Source: Ophiobolus disseminans
Taxonomy: Eukaryota > Ascomycota > Dothideomycetes > Pleosporales > Phaeosphaeriaceae
Assembly (NCBI GenBank): GCA_010093685.1
Contig: MU006252.1
Location: forward strand, 88,307-152,306
Direction of reading: 5' to 3'
DNA: 64,000 bases
Part shown: positions 39,700-51,319 of the stretch, piece by piece
Position numbering within the stretch: the first letter of the stretch is position 1
Layout of the letters: each line of letters opens with the position of its first letter
Translations under genes and position numbers: made by a program
The notes under the pieces: model-generated
What the model was told of the DNA's origin: nothing
The model's input: only the letters and a program-made list of their open reading frames with translations
Databases searched by the model: none

Positions 39700-40403
39700 T
39701 CAAGCATATTTACTACTTATCCCCTCACTCCTCTCAATACCCTCCACCTTAACCCCATCCAACCACCCCGCGCGATCCTTGACAAATTGCTCCGCCCGCG
39801 GCGCCATCTTGCTCTCCACGAGGTTGAAATCGTCGACCGTGCCTAGACGTAGGATGGAGTAGCCGGGGAATTTGGCGCCGACGCGGTACACTGGTGGAAT
39901 TAGTGAGATGTGGGATAGGGATGGGTGGGATGGAGTGATGAGTTAGGGTGATTGGGGATGGGTTTGGCTGATGACTTTGCAAGGAGATGGAAATGGGTAC
40001 GAACTCAGTGTCCCACACGTCTGACAGAAGTAATTAGTCATCGTTTCGCCAGACTTTATGCTGTGCTTTTGGCCGAACTGTTTGAGGTTGTCCTGCGGAT
40101 ATGATTAATACGGAGGAACGTGGGAGAAGCGGACCTCGGGAGGCTTACTTGTCCCCTTAGATGCTTCAGGTATTTATCATCCACGGTGAAGTTGGATGCG
40201 AACATTGAGGCTGTGATTTTCCGGCAGTCGGTGCAGTTGCACACGAAGATGTCGATTAGACCCGGCCCTTCGGTGGGGAAGGCGAGTTGCACCGTGCCGC
40301 AGAAACATGTCGCTGTTGCCTCGCCGTCTTTGGACCAGCCGTCGTTTGCGACGCCGCTGAGGGGGAAGTAGGGGGTTGATTTGGGCGCATCGCGGACGGA
40401 CAT
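39700..40403 (-). CDS. GFA/CENP-V family zinc enzyme (Mss4-like fold)
   Basis: A member of the glutathione-dependent formaldehyde-activating enzyme (GFA) family. In fungi most members have no proven substrate. Three exons (40149-40403, 40005-40092, 39700-39890) give about 177 aa. Zinc-binding cysteines are in CFCGTVQLAF, CNCTDCRK and NYFCQTCGTLMYR, the usual two-site pattern, and the terminal ILRLGTVDD strand is typical. There is no signal peptide, so it is probably cytosolic. Introns are 56 and 114 nt. It appears intact. The neighbours give no functional clue. Confidence 0.87.
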
Positions 40404-41150
40404 TGTTGGGGTGGGAGGGGAATAAAGGATGGGTATAGTAGGTTGGTGTGTTGGGATCGATCAGCTGATTGAGCTTGTAGAGTTGAAGAGACTGGTGAAG
40501 ATGCTGGATATAGAAGTATCCGTATGTAGACCTTACTTATACCCATCCCTCTTCAATTCCATCATCTCAAATCTTCTCCAGGATCGCGATAAACCTGCAG
40601 CTACTTTCCCTATCTTGCTGCACGCCTTCATTCCGACTCCGCTCCCTCCAGTCGCAGCTACACATTGTCGCCACAACTCAATCCTTCGACAATGTGCCTT
40701 GCGCTGCACGCGCTTACACAGTGCCGATCCGCTCGCATAAGCATGCAGACCTTGGTTCTTGTTTAGTTGCAGCCTCGGCTGGCTTTTGGGGATTTGTCGG
40801 TAGAGATGCAAGCGAGGCCGCTGGGATGGGAGTGGGAGTTGATCAGTTGGTCAGCTTTTCGAGGATTAGGCGGGAATTTAGTGTGACGTAGGATGTGCAT
40901 GCGTAGGATTAATTTCCTTATCGAGTACTTCTCGTGTTCGTGGTTTAATAGGTCTGTTCGTATTTACACGTGAGGGTAGTTGCATACGGAGAAATGCAGA
41001 ATATTTTGGAGGCGGGCGCAGATAAGCTTCTTGGGCCGAGAATTCCTTCACTATACGTTTGTAGGGGTGGATTTGGGAAGTAGCAGCTTCACTAGACATT
41101 TATTGCACCTGCGAATTGCAACGATGTTGATTTCATTTAGAGCGGCCTGT
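40404..41150. other. Intergenic region between GFA gene and HET gene
   Basis: 747 bp holding the GFA promoter and the 3' flank of the HET gene. I see only short frames without similarity. Confidence 0.4.
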
Positions 41151-42722
41151 TTACCTAGGTGGTGTTTCAAGGTCGTGTGAAAATGAGAAATCGTCCCGCC
41201 CCCAGCTAGCGTTAGGCAAAGAGGACGAGAAAATAGTGTATGAGCAGGGGGGGGCAGGCTGATTAGCTTTGTCGTTGAGGACAGGGTCGTTACTCGTGAA
41301 TCTCTTGTATAACAAGCCGCCCATCACCACAGCTGCGCCTGCGGCTAAGCTCAAGTTATGCCTGTTTGCCTTTTTCGTCGCCTCTTTTTTCTCTCCGCAA
41401 ATCCGCCTCTTTGCTGCTTTTCTTTGCTCCTCGTACTCTCGTCTGTCCAAGACTACGCTGCGCCTCCCATCCAAAGACTCGGGCCATGTGGCGTGAATTG
41501 GATAAATATCGAATGTGACCACGTTGTCTCTCATGCGCGTCGTTGTGCCGAGGAAGTACGGCTCAACTCTCCAGGCAGGCACGATGCCATTCTTGTTGTC
41601 GCAACGAGAGCCAGCAGTTTCAGCCATCAAGAAGATGGTTATCTTGCTACTTCGGTCGTGATTGTGACGGCAGTTGAGCATTGCTTCCACCAAGCATCGC
41701 TGATGCGACACTTTTATAGTGTTGACGAGGAGTGCAATTTGTAGACCAGTATTCGTCAAGGCAATGGGCCTGTTGAGCATCGCACGCGATTCTCTAGGAA
41801 CATCAGAAAGATGGCGAGCCATGCGCGGGTGCGAACGATTGACGGCATCATTGGGAGCGCAGACAATGGATGAGGAGTCATGGAAGCAATCAGGCGTAGG
41901 AGCCAGTATACTGCATCGGTGACCTAAGCTCCGTTCCTTGGGCTTGCCTTTGTTCGAGGCTGATGATGGATTCAGAGGTCCGTTTTGAGTCCATGCAAAG
42001 ATGGACTGGTCGGTCGACACTCTCAATATTTCTTCTTGTAAACGCCCAAATGCCCGCCAGCCCTCGCCGTACACTGGAGAGAAGCATATATTAAAGAGTC
42101 CAAGTAGCGAATATGCTCTATCTTCGACGCGGGTGGTCTGTCGATAAGCGGCCCAGCTCATCTTCTGTGCACAGCTGAATTCGTGCAAGGACTTTTCACC
42201 ACGTAATAGCCTCGCACTGATCCCGGTGATGTCGGACATGAAACTTGCGAGGCCTTTTTTGGTCCCAAAGACTCGCCATCGTGCATCATAAAAGACCAGA
42301 TGCTTGGGAGCGATCAGTTCTTGCAACGTCCAACCTCTTGTGAACCAACGAGATTTCCCCACATCCTTATCGTTCCAGTGTGCGCCTTCACCATGGAGGT
42401 GGAAGTCGGAGAGATAGGCCAGACAGACCGCAGCGTCGCGATACCACGAAAACATCGAGTTGATTGCTTGTGAGAGTTCCACCAGATCCGTTTTATCAAT
42501 GCAACAAGTGTCAACCCAGCCCCATTCAATCCCTCTGGACGCTGCTTCGTCGCAAAAATCTGATATCTTTCTAAATCCCTTCTTTCGGCGAGCGGCTCGA
42601 GTTTGGAGTTCCTGTAGAGTGACCTCGTCGTCCTCCCAGGTGTGGGATAAGATGGCATACACTGGAATCGACCCTGTGTTGAACTGCTTAAGCTCGAGAG
42701 TCTGGGTGTTGAGGAGCCTCAT
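41151..42722 (-). CDS. HET-domain protein (heterokaryon incompatibility family)
   Basis: Members of this family take part in self/non-self recognition and programmed cell death after hyphal fusion. Single exon, 523 aa, opening MRLLNTQTLELKQF, the standard HET start. The HET domain spans about residues 20-170: YAILSHTWEDDEVTLQEL, then WGWVDTCCIDKTDLVELSQA, SMFSWYRDAAVCLAYL and FTRGWTLQELIAPKHLVFYD. The follow-on block RVEDRAYSLLGLF is also typical. The remaining 250 residues lack a recognised NACHT, WD or ankyrin partner. Near the C-terminus a basic stretch precedes a single hydrophobic segment (LSLAAGAAVVMGGLLYKRF), possibly a membrane anchor. This is a dispensable, fast-evolving class of gene. 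Allelic specificity cannot be judged from one sequence. Confidence 0.92.
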   Translation of the reverse strand: MRLLNTQTLELKQFNTGSIPVYAILSHTWEDDEVTLQELQTRAARRKKGFRKISDFCDEAASRGIEWGWVDTCCIDKTDLVELSQAINSMFSWYRDAAVCLAYLSDFHLHGEGAHWNDKDVGKSRWFTRGWTLQELIAPKHLVFYDARWRVFGTKKGLASFMSDITGISARLLRGEKSLHEFSCAQKMSWAAYRQTTRVEDRAYSLLGLFNICFSPVYGEGWRAFGRLQEEILRVSTDQSIFAWTQNGPLNPSSASNKGKPKERSLGHRCSILAPTPDCFHDSSSIVCAPNDAVNRSHPRMARHLSDVPRESRAMLNRPIALTNTGLQIALLVNTIKVSHQRCLVEAMLNCRHNHDRSSKITIFLMAETAGSRCDNKNGIVPAWRVEPYFLGTTTRMRDNVVTFDIYPIHATWPESLDGRRSVVLDRREYEEQRKAAKRRICGEKKEATKKANRHNLSLAAGAAVVMGGLLYKRFTSNDPVLNDKANQPAPPCSYTIFSSSLPNASWGRDDFSFSHDLETPPR

Positions 42723-43528
42723 TGCGAAAGGAAACGCGACAAGAAAATCTCTGAAGTAGTCGACTAAGCGTTTGAGGAGTAGCTCTCACACGCAGGAAAA
42801 TAAACGAGAAGAGGGAGTTGGCCATGAGAAAAGGGACAAGGCAGCCGCCCAGCATTTCTCACAGCCTACCTACGTCAGACTTGATTCAGACCAGCCAATA
42901 TCAAGCATCGGCCTACTTTCAGCCGTGTGACGTCTGTGAGTAGAAGCAACCATCGAATTACCAGAGGGGTTCATGGTGGTGGAGGCTGAGTGGCCCTTTG
43001 CCTTGTTGACTATCGGTGAGATCAGATCAGGCTGGAGTGATTTTAGCATCTATCTCTCACGAAAAAGGAGGCAAAAATCTCTAACAAGGGAGAACAATCG
43101 CTTGCTAGGAGAAGCCTTTACTTTACTGTTTTGCTCTCGGTGGGCAGCGAAGCATTGGAAAGGCTTGCGGCTTGCGTGCGTCTACCCCGCGCGCCACCAT
43201 ATCCAAGGTAGGCAGTGAACAGACATAGCCACTTACACGTTGCATGTAAGGCTCCTCTGCCTTGTGTCAGCCATGGAAGTTAGAGCTTGAAGATGCTACC
43301 TTGAGTTGTTGTTTTGAATTGCATCAGTTGTATGTGGGCATCAGACTAATTAGCGTCATTTCAACTTCCCGATCGAAAACATAGCACAGAATATCAAGTG
43401 TCTTGACTTCATTCCTAACGAACCTTGGATTAGCCACACACACTATCTCTATGTCGAAGCATTGCGCTACAACTTCCACATACATGTACACATCCCACAT
43501 AACCCCCCAAACCCTGCCCCACACAAGC
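42723..43528. other. Intergenic region upstream of HET gene
   Basis: 806 bp between the HET start and the 3' end of the MDR oxidoreductase gene. A small open frame at 42973-43218 has no support. I see nothing else. Confidence 0.4.
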
Positions 43529-44742
43529 TCACAGCTTCGCCGCACTCTTCCCCCCATCCAGTGTAACAACCAACTTCCCAAACTGCTTCGCGCTCTTCAT
43601 ATCCTCAAACAAGCCATCAATCAGCTCCACATCCAAGCCATGCACACTGCGCGAAACAACGGGCTTGATCTTCTTTTCGCGCACAAACTGTACCATTTCT
43701 GCAAACTCTTTGCGCGAGCCCATGGTCGAGCCCCGGACTTCGATGTTGCGGAGGACGGCGGACATGAGGAAGTCCATCTTGGGCGAGACGGTCATGCCGT
43801 AGATGGATATGACGCCGCCGGCCTGCGGGGGATGTAAGTATGTGTATGCGGGGAGGTTATAGGGAGGGAGGGATTGGAAATAGGAAGACGGACCTTGAGT
43901 AACCTCGACCCCTTACTAACAACATCACCCCCTGCCCCATCAATAATCGCATCCACCCATTTCCTGCCCTCGGGCAACAAACCCTGCAGTTTCTTCTCCC
44001 AATCCTTCTCCTTATAACTCACGCCCCCCTTCGCACCCAACTTCACCGCCTTATCAATCTTCGCCTGATCCCCACTCGTAACATACACATTACACCCCTG
44101 CGCAACGCCAAACTGCAGCGCCATGAGCGCCACACCCCCACCAATGCCCGTGAGGAGAATATTCCGCCCCGCAACTGCATTCCCGCTCTTAACGAAAAAC
44201 GCACGCCACGCAGTCAGCCCCGTCAAAGGAAACGCAGCGGCTTCCTCGTCGCTCAAGTGCTCCGGACACGCCTCTAGCTCCGCCTCATCCAGCGTGACTA
44301 CATCTGCCAAGCAGCCCGCTGGATTACTTTTCGTGCCGCCCATGATGGCGTAGCCCTTGGGATGTTCCGGGCCGTCTGCGTCGTCCTTCCAGCCCGTGCC
44401 CGGGTTGAGGATGACGCGCTTGTTGAGCCATTGTTTGGCGCGCGGGGAGGACCCGGTTGAAGACACGATGCCGACGCCGTCGGCGAGGAGCGGGACGCCA
44501 AAGGTTGTGCCGGGGTAGAGGTGTTGGCGGATGAAGAGGTCGCGGTGGTTTAGGGCGGCGGCGGTGAGGGAAATGACGGTCTGTGGTTGTTTGGGTTAGA
44601 TGGGAAGCATGGGTAGAGGAAGGAAGAGGGGACTGACTTCATTGTCTTTTGGGTGTGGTTCCGGGATGGAGATTTTCTCGAGGGGGTAGTAGACTTTCCC
44701 GGGCTTGCCTTCGATTTTCTTGATTACGATTGCTGAGGGCAT
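43529..44742 (-). CDS. Medium-chain dehydrogenase/reductase, zinc-less quinone-oxidoreductase type
   Basis: NAD(P)H-dependent oxidoreductase of the MDR superfamily. Three exons (44638-44742, 43894-44580, 43529-43822) give about 361 aa. The start MPSAIVIKKIEGKPGKVYY leads to the GroES-like domain (TAAALNHRDLFIRQ, GVGIV). The nucleotide-binding domain has ILLTGIGGGVALMALQFGVA and VYVTSGDQAKIDKAVKLGA. The paired cysteines that hold zinc in classical alcohol dehydrogenases are absent, so a reductase of quinones, enones or similar is more likely. The substrate is unknown. It is cytosolic, without a targeting signal, and the splice sites are standard. Confidence 0.9.
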
Positions 44743-45155
44743 GGTTGCAGTGTCGAGAAACCTGGGAGCTTGTTGGGTGGGACAAGAAGTATGAGTGAGG
44801 AGGATGGGAGTCAAGAGGGTTTGGAATCAAAGTCAGAGACACTAAGAATCGTGTCGCATGAGTCGCGATTGCAATTGTATAATACACACATGGCTGCGCG
44901 CGTAAATGGATGCATGACGGCAGACCGAAACGTGCCGAGGTCGCGGATCGTGGACAACTTCCCCACTCGATGCCACCGCAGATATGTCAGCAATCCACAA
45001 CGCCAAGCGATTCACGACTCTTGTCCAAAATTTGTCTGATAGGTTTGTAGACTCATATTATGGTATTCATTGGATCTATACGATCGCTTGCTCATTTTGC
45101 TCTGGACGCATCTCGTCAAGATTTCATAGAAAGTGCCGCCAAACTTCCGCCATAT
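44743..45155. other. Intergenic region
   Basis: 413 bp between the MDR gene start and the MFS transporter stop, both on the minus strand. I see no supported feature. Confidence 0.4.
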
Positions 45156-46844
45156 TCAAGGCCTCCACCTGAAAGATGGATGCCTCCAGTCCAGATCCTC
45201 AATCTCGCCCTGGCTCTTGCCTGCGAGTTCTGAGTCAACATCAACGCCCTCGCGCATCTTGTTGCTCCTCTTCATCCAGAACAGCAGTGCGATACTGGAG
45301 AGAAGGATCGTGCTGCTGGTGGCCAAGTTCAGACTGTTTCCAATCCTGAAGTTTGGTGCATCGAATGGCAGGAAGCTCCATGTTGAGATCAGGCCTCCAA
45401 TGTTGCCGAACATGACGACTGTGCCGATCGCTGAAGCGCGTGCAGTGTCGGATACAACGTTTGCAGACGCTTGTGCGTTGCAGAGCGCGCCGAAAGAAAA
45501 GGCTCCAGAGGCGATGATGAATGTGGCACCGTAGCGGACTTGGGGGTTGTGGCTTGCGAGGAACTGGGTGTTATGTCAGTATTCTTCTTGCGTTAGTTTC
45601 TAGACGTTGGGACTCACCATGATGTAGCCCATCATCATCAACGGTGCGCTGCAGATGAATAGCACGGTGCGTCGGTCGATGCGCCAGCTAATGAATGGGA
45701 TCAGAACCGTGAAGAAAGCACCGACGATGTAAGGTGGTACGGTGTGCAGCTGTTGAGAGATGACCGTATTTTTGGGGTAAATTGTGCGGACAATCGTTGG
45801 CGCAAAGAACGCCAGGCCCTGGACGGTGATGTTGTCGAGCAAGAAGATGACCGAGGTGGTCAGGACGACGGGGTTGAAGATACCACGGAGTGTCTTCTTC
45901 TTGTCAAGCTTATCTAGCACCTCGTTCTGGCCAACACGCTCAGACTTGACACGCGCGATGGCCATGTCCTTCTCCTCCTGGGTGAGCCATTTAGCTGTCT
46001 CCGGGCGATCTGTGAGTGTGAAGAACGCGATGAGCGCAAGGATGCAAGTGATGATGCCCTCGATGGCGAAGATCATCCTCCAGCGCTTGAGCCCGCCAAA
46101 GTGGTTGAGTTTGAGAATCGCAGAGGCCAGAAGACCACCAAAGGCTCCAGCGAGGGGAGCCATGACGATGTAGAGCGAGAGGCGGAATGCGAGCTCAGAG
46201 CGGCGGTACCATCTCGACATGTAGTAGGCGATGCCGGGAAGCATACCGGCCTCGAAGATACCCAAGATGAAGCGGACAGCCGAGATGGAGTGGATATTGT
46301 GCACAAACGCCGTACCGATGGATGCGATGCCGAAGCATAGCGAGATGATTGGGATGAACCAGCCTGGGCCAATCCATTTGCAGCAGATGTTCGATGGAAT
46401 CTGTGGACGTTGTTAGTCCGCGTCTTGCAAGGATTGCAACAAAGTTTGCATACCTCGAAGATGATGTAGCTGATGTAGAAGATGGACAAGACTGAGTTGT
46501 AGTCATATCCGGTAAGCTTGAGATCCTTCTCGAGACCCGCCAACCTCGCGTTGCCGATGTTCGCGCGGTCGATAAAGCAGAAGAGGTACAGCACCGCCAC
46601 AGTCGGGATAATCATGAGATCAATCTTCAGCCTGAGCTTTGCCTCAGCCTTGGGGTCGAAGGTAACAAGCGCATGGCCGTATCTAATGGTTGTTAGATGA
46701 TGGGATAAGATTGTGTCGAGCGTATGCAACTCACTGGTCCGTAGCCGCATGCCCGCGCTCAGCAACAGCATGTGCATCCTGCTTGAGGTCTTCGTTATGG
46801 CTGTGCGCCACCTTTTCCGCCGAGAAGCGATTGTTGTCAGCCAT
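45156..46844 (-). CDS. MFS transporter, anion:cation symporter (Dal5/Tna1-like)
   Basis: A 12-helix plasma-membrane symporter. Relatives carry allantoate, nicotinate, pantothenate or similar organic anions, and the substrate here is unknown. Four exons (46735-46844, 46454-46682, 45618-46400, 45156-45563) give about 509 aa. The start MADNNRFSAEKVAHSHNEDL is a polar cytosolic tail. Signature sequences include RLKIDLMIIPTVAVLYLFCF, FIDRANIGNARLAGLEKDL, the helix 4-5 region RFILGIFEAGMLPGIAYYMS and the LTDRPETAKWLTQEE loop. The C-terminus is acidic and hydrophilic. No neighbouring catabolic genes point to a specific substrate. No break is seen. Confidence 0.93.
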
Positions 46845-48115
46845 GTTGTCGTCCTGTCGAAGAAGAGGTGGAAAGCACGACGATGCGCAGGGCAAGTCGA
46901 AACGCAGCACCCGTCCGCTCTTATACCGTGCGTATCTTGGCTCGACACCACAAGGTTTGCTCGCAGGCCCAGCCCAGTCTACACTTACATGGCGGCGCCG
47001 GAACAGCGTGGTGACAGGACGAACTAGCGAGGAGACGTGCGTTCTGGTCCCTTAGCGTGGAGAAAGACCCGCTCCCCAGAAGAAGTTCTAATCGCCGATT
47101 CGCCCGGGGCGCTTCACGGCCTCGGAAGTTGCATCGGTACGTGAAGACGGGGTTGTGCTGAGGGTTGGCACGATGGCCGGAAGCTACCCCGCGAACGCCC
47201 CAAGAGTCTTGAGCTTGAGCGGGATCCTGGCCCGGGATATGTCGAATCTGGGGATGCAGCATGTCTGGGGAAGGGCTGCTCCGGGGTAGGGGTCCTTTGT
47301 TATCTACGGAACGCAGCTTCGTTTCCGGTCCTTGCTTGATAACGGGCCGATGCGGCTAGCAACCATACCCAGTCTCGAGAACATGATCAAGAGGCCTGTG
47401 TACAATGAAAGTACAGTCGAAAATGCGAGTTCTTCACCCTACCTACACCGGACTGAAAGCATGATGTCGGCCAAATCCGACCACGCGGACTGGAATGCTC
47501 TAGTGTCGTGCCACGCCACATATCTAACATGTCGTCGATTATTGGTGATTAGTAGCGAACAGTTCCAGGTCATCGGATCAGGGGAGTCTAGTGCAGGGGT
47601 CTAGTCATGACAACGCCAATATTGAAATCGGAACGCCATCGGAACTAACTGTGATTCCGGTTCAAGTGCGTTACACGGCCCACTTCACATGTTTGGTATG
47701 GCATCTCCAGACGAGCATGAGGCCCTGCTAAATGTACTTCCGCATCTCATTCATAACAGAGCATAATGTAGCCACCATCGGGGCTAGAAAAGGTGTCGAA
47801 AAGCGTCCTGATCACTGCTTCTATGCGAATGCCTTGATTTTCTAGCCCAACTTATACTGCTTGAGTACCAACTTATGCACTCGCCATTGCAGCCCCAAAT
47901 ATTGTCTTCACATGTCACGCATTAGTGCGTCGTTGAGCAGAAATTGAACAAAGTAGAGTTCACGAAAAAGAAGTTGCGAGATAACGTTGCCGACAGGCAA
48001 GTGCTGCAGGCTCATAAACATAGAACACTGTACCACAGGTAACTTATGCAAGGCTTACGAACATGGTATACAAAACATGCAGTCTTTCTACACCCTCCCC
48101 GCCTCCACCATCCTC
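46845..48115. other. Long intergenic region
   Basis: 1.27 kb upstream of the MFS gene and downstream of the second SDR. Open frames at 46921-47262 and 47332-47604 are without similarity. I see no repeats or RNA genes. Confidence 0.4.
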
Positions 48116-49105
48116 TCACTCCCCCTCCTTCCTCTCCATCTCCGCCTTCATCTCCGCCATCCTCACCAACACCTCAATCTCCAACACCTCCTCGCCCTGC
48201 CCCTTCCCAACCATCCTCTTCGCCAGCGCATGATACCCCCTTTCCCCATTCTCCAAGTCCCGAAACCTCCCCGCCTCACTATAAACCAGCTCGCCATGCC
48301 TTTCCCCATCAGCCATGAGCACGAGCGCCGACCGCGCAGCCACGTCTGCGGACTGGTAGTTCCCTTCGCCCAGCACAGCGGTGAGGTCTGCGGTTACGAT
48401 GCCGGTCTGCGTCCAGTGCGGGGCGATGGCGTTGATGCGGATGGGTAGGTTAGGATGCAGGTTTGGTGTTAGGGAGCGTAGGAGGCCGAGGACGGCGTGT
48501 TTGGCGACGGCTAAGAACATTAAGTACACGTTACTTACTTGACTTCAGATGAGGATTAAACGTACTGTAATCCGTCGCCGGAAACCTAGTAAAACTCGAC
48601 ACCGAAGCCGTCATAACGACACTCCCTCCCCTAGGATTCTTCTTTAGATAATGTATACCCAATTTAACAGTATACAAGCACCCCGTTAGATTAACGTCCA
48701 TGGTCCGCATGTTCGGCGGCATGAGATCCCCGTGTTCATCGACGTCGTCTTCGAGCAAGGAGACAGTAGGCGCTATCCCCGCATTCGCGAAGACATGGTC
48801 TATTTTTCCGTATTGCTTCTCTGCTGCTTTGAATAGCTCGACTTGCTCTTTCCAGGACGTTACGTTTACTTTGCAGAAAGGCACTGATGAGCTCTCGGGT
48901 GAGGGTAAAGGGTTCAGATCGGCTGCGAATACTTTGCCGCCGTGTTTGAGAACTCTTCGGAGGGTTGCGAGACCGATACCGGATGATGCGCCTGAGAGCT
49001 TTGAGCACAGTCAGGAAGTTAATGTTTGGTAGCTTTACCCGTGATGATGACGACTTGGTCCTTGATGCCTTCGAGGTCGCTGTCGGGGATCTCGAAGCTG
49101 GTCAT
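48116..49105 (-). CDS. Short-chain dehydrogenase/reductase with charged C-terminal tail
   Basis: NAD(P)-dependent classical SDR of unknown substrate. Three exons (49039-49105, 48566-48991, 48116-48510) give about 295 aa. The start MTSFEIPDSDLEGIKDQVV leads straight to the cofactor motif TGASSGIG (residues 22-29), which is split by the first intron. HVFANAGIAP corresponds to the NAG motif, SVVMTASVSSF to the catalytic serine segment, and YTVAK holds Tyr164 and Lys168, split by the second intron. The last 40 residues form a charged helix (LVRMAEMKAEMERKEGE) that is longer than in most relatives. Fungal relatives include 15-hydroxyprostaglandin dehydrogenase-like proteins, but this is only an annotation resemblance. 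Confidence 0.9.
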
Positions 49106-49976
49106 ATTTGCAGTTTTGTATCTCTTCGAACTGTGTTTCCTCGAAAGTATGCAGGAGAGTAGTGACGTTCGAGTGATTAGGTTCGGAAGACTACCTAGGT
49201 ACTGTGGCTTGACGTAGTGTGGGCGATGGAAGTCCGAGAGACAAGAGAACGTTCTGTTTGAGAATGATGAAAGAAGAGGGATATAAGACAGCCAGGAGAT
49301 TGTAGATACGATATGTACAGTAACATGCTCAACCGCGGGAGAGCCGCTTTTTCGTCGTATTTACCAATGTAAGCTCGGCACTCGAGTAAGTAGACACTTG
49401 ACCCCGCATCAGGTACGCCCGGAAGTTAACGCGCAGTATACTGCTACATATGGTCAAGCAAATTTGCCAAAGGAAGCCTGATACCATACAGACGCGGGTG
49501 GCGAGTGTCGCACAAGATTAACTTCAAAGTGGACGTTGTTACGTCAATTGCAGTGCTTCTCGTGTTGTCCCGCATAGTGGATGGCTACACGTCTAACTAA
49601 CGACCACAACAGTAGACACAGAGCGAAGAACGGTATCAATTCGACGACTTGTAGCTCTACTTGATCTTTAGTCAATGATTATGCGTGGTCTTGGGGATCT
49701 TCCAGAACTGCGCTCACACGCTTCGAGCGCAGTGATCCCTGCAAAATCTCTTGTTCCTACAGGCTAGTTCTCCAGTTCCAGGGCTACATGGCTATGGTGA
49801 AGATGCTACCAACCAATTCAGTAGTAGCTGGCGTTTTCTTGGTTGGCCGCATGGCCCATGGGTGAAAACGGCGCAAGTCGAGCTCGTGCAACTCGTGCAT
49901 TGTACACATACTTTGACATGCCGTGTGCCGTGCCGTATAAGGTGGTCCTCGGTGTCGTTGTGGGGTGTCTCCATCT
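49106..49976. other. Intergenic region between SDR and LSM4
   Basis: 871 bp containing the SDR promoter and the LSM4 3' flank. Apparent frames near 49750-50120 are antisense shadows of the LSM4 tail. I see nothing else. Confidence 0.4.
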
Positions 49977-50459
49977 TCAGGCTCCTCCGCCGCCGCCGCC
50001 TCTTCCACGTCCTCGTCCACGGCCGCGCATGCCTCGGCCTCCCCGATCGCCTCGGTCTCCTCGCTGATGCATACCACCTCGGCCGCCTCTGCTTGCTTGG
50101 TCCTTTACCTGCTGCTCCTTGACAACCTCGACAATCTCATCTGGCACTCGAAGGTACTTGATCTGCCTCAGATTAGTGCCTGCGCTAACCATCCAGCCAC
50201 GATGTACTGACTGTGCTTCCTCGCACGTAGATCTCCGGTAACCGCATGAACTTGTCGCCGTCCGCGCTTGTTTGGACCACCTCTCTCAGTGTGAGGTTCA
50301 TCCACGTGTCGCAGTTGACGAGTAAGCCATTGAGGGTTTCGCCGCTCTTGAGTTCGACGAGCATAGGGTGGCCGATCGCGGCTGTCAATAGACCTAGCGG
50401 AAGCTGTGTGTGGGGTAAGTGAGGGTCGTAAGCCAATATAGGATTTGTATACACACCAT
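49977..50459 (-). CDS. LSM4: U6 snRNA-associated Sm-like protein LSm4
   Basis: A subunit of the LSm2-8 (U6 snRNP) and LSm1-7 (mRNA decay) rings. Three exons (50457-50459, 50212-50403, 49977-50162) give about 126 aa. The first coding exon is only the ATG: GTGTGT follows immediately and the 53-nt intron joins to [20 protein letters not shown]. The Sm1 motif [20 protein letters not shown] and the Sm2 motif [16 protein letters not shown] are complete, with the second intron falling inside Sm2. The C-terminal tail is RGG-rich ([20 protein letters not shown]), as expected of LSm4, and probably helps in P-body assembly. It is divergent from the receptor-like gene. Confidence 0.95.
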
Positions 50460-51319
50460 GGTGTTGCAGTTGGCGTTCCGCTATTGTTGTGCTAGGGTTC
50501 GGCGAATTGCAGCAACTTAGGAGAAAGGTGGTACTGTGGTTGGTTGAGCGCGAGGACTGGCGCTCAATGTGAGGTGGTGTAGGTGTTCTGGTGACAGCAT
50601 CGAATTCCGGACATCAGGAAGCTCGGACCCTCTTGGCAGCCCTACCGTCGCGATGATCAAGTTGTGAACTGAGTGCGACTTGCGATTGAAATTACTTCCT
50701 CTTTCTCTTTTTGATCCATGTGCCCTTTTGGGTAGATATAAAAAGCCAAACACGGCTGATGCACAAGACACAAGTTCATTGAGACGTCGAGTTCTCCCAA
50801 TACTTCAACCAGTTGAACTCTAACTACCAATACGACTGGAATTGTACTGCAATGCTCTATATTTTTCACGCGCGATAATACAACTAGCTACTACCGTGTT
50901 ATCCTGCAGTGACGTCTTCAGGATGGAAAGGGAATGAACAACTCGAAACCAAAGATCGAAGGTGCCAGATGGCCTCACGGCAAGCGCCCGCCACACAACC
51001 AACTATGAATCGGTTTGCACACTTGTCTACCACAATTGCACAAACCTTCGTATCCGCCGTTTCATCACACTGCGTTCATGCGTGCAGCTGAACTGTGCCG
51101 GGATGTCTAAGCCACGCTGACCGCAGCGCACGCGGCCTTAGAGCAGTCGTGCCGCAGCCGCCCTAAAACCAACGCCCTCCACTGGTGCCTGATCTCACAA
51201 GATTTGGCGACAACCTGTCCCATTTCCACTCCAGCGTCGCTCTCTTTGCGCGTTTCTGTAGCAGCATCGTTGTTTGTTTGCTGTGTTTCTTTTCTTCGCT
51301 TCTCTGTTCCCGTTGAGAA
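50460..51319. promoter_or_regulatory. Divergent intergenic region between LSM4 and receptor-like gene
   Basis: 860 bp between divergent genes. A CT-rich leader precedes the plus-strand gene (51240-51315). TATAAAAAG near 50738 might belong to a non-coding or alternative start. No specific factor site is supported. Confidence 0.4.

Noticed and set aside
41151..42722. HET-S-type prion-forming or NLR (NACHT/WD) architecture
   Set aside because: No NACHT P-loop, no repeats and no HET-s-like amyloid motif in the C-terminal half.
42973..43218. Small 81-codon protein gene
   Set aside because: No conserved feature, and it lies in the HET promoter region; a chance frame.
49784..50077. Antisense frames over the LSM4 tail and other GC-rich coding ends
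   Set aside because: They are mirror frames of RGG-coding repeats, not genes.
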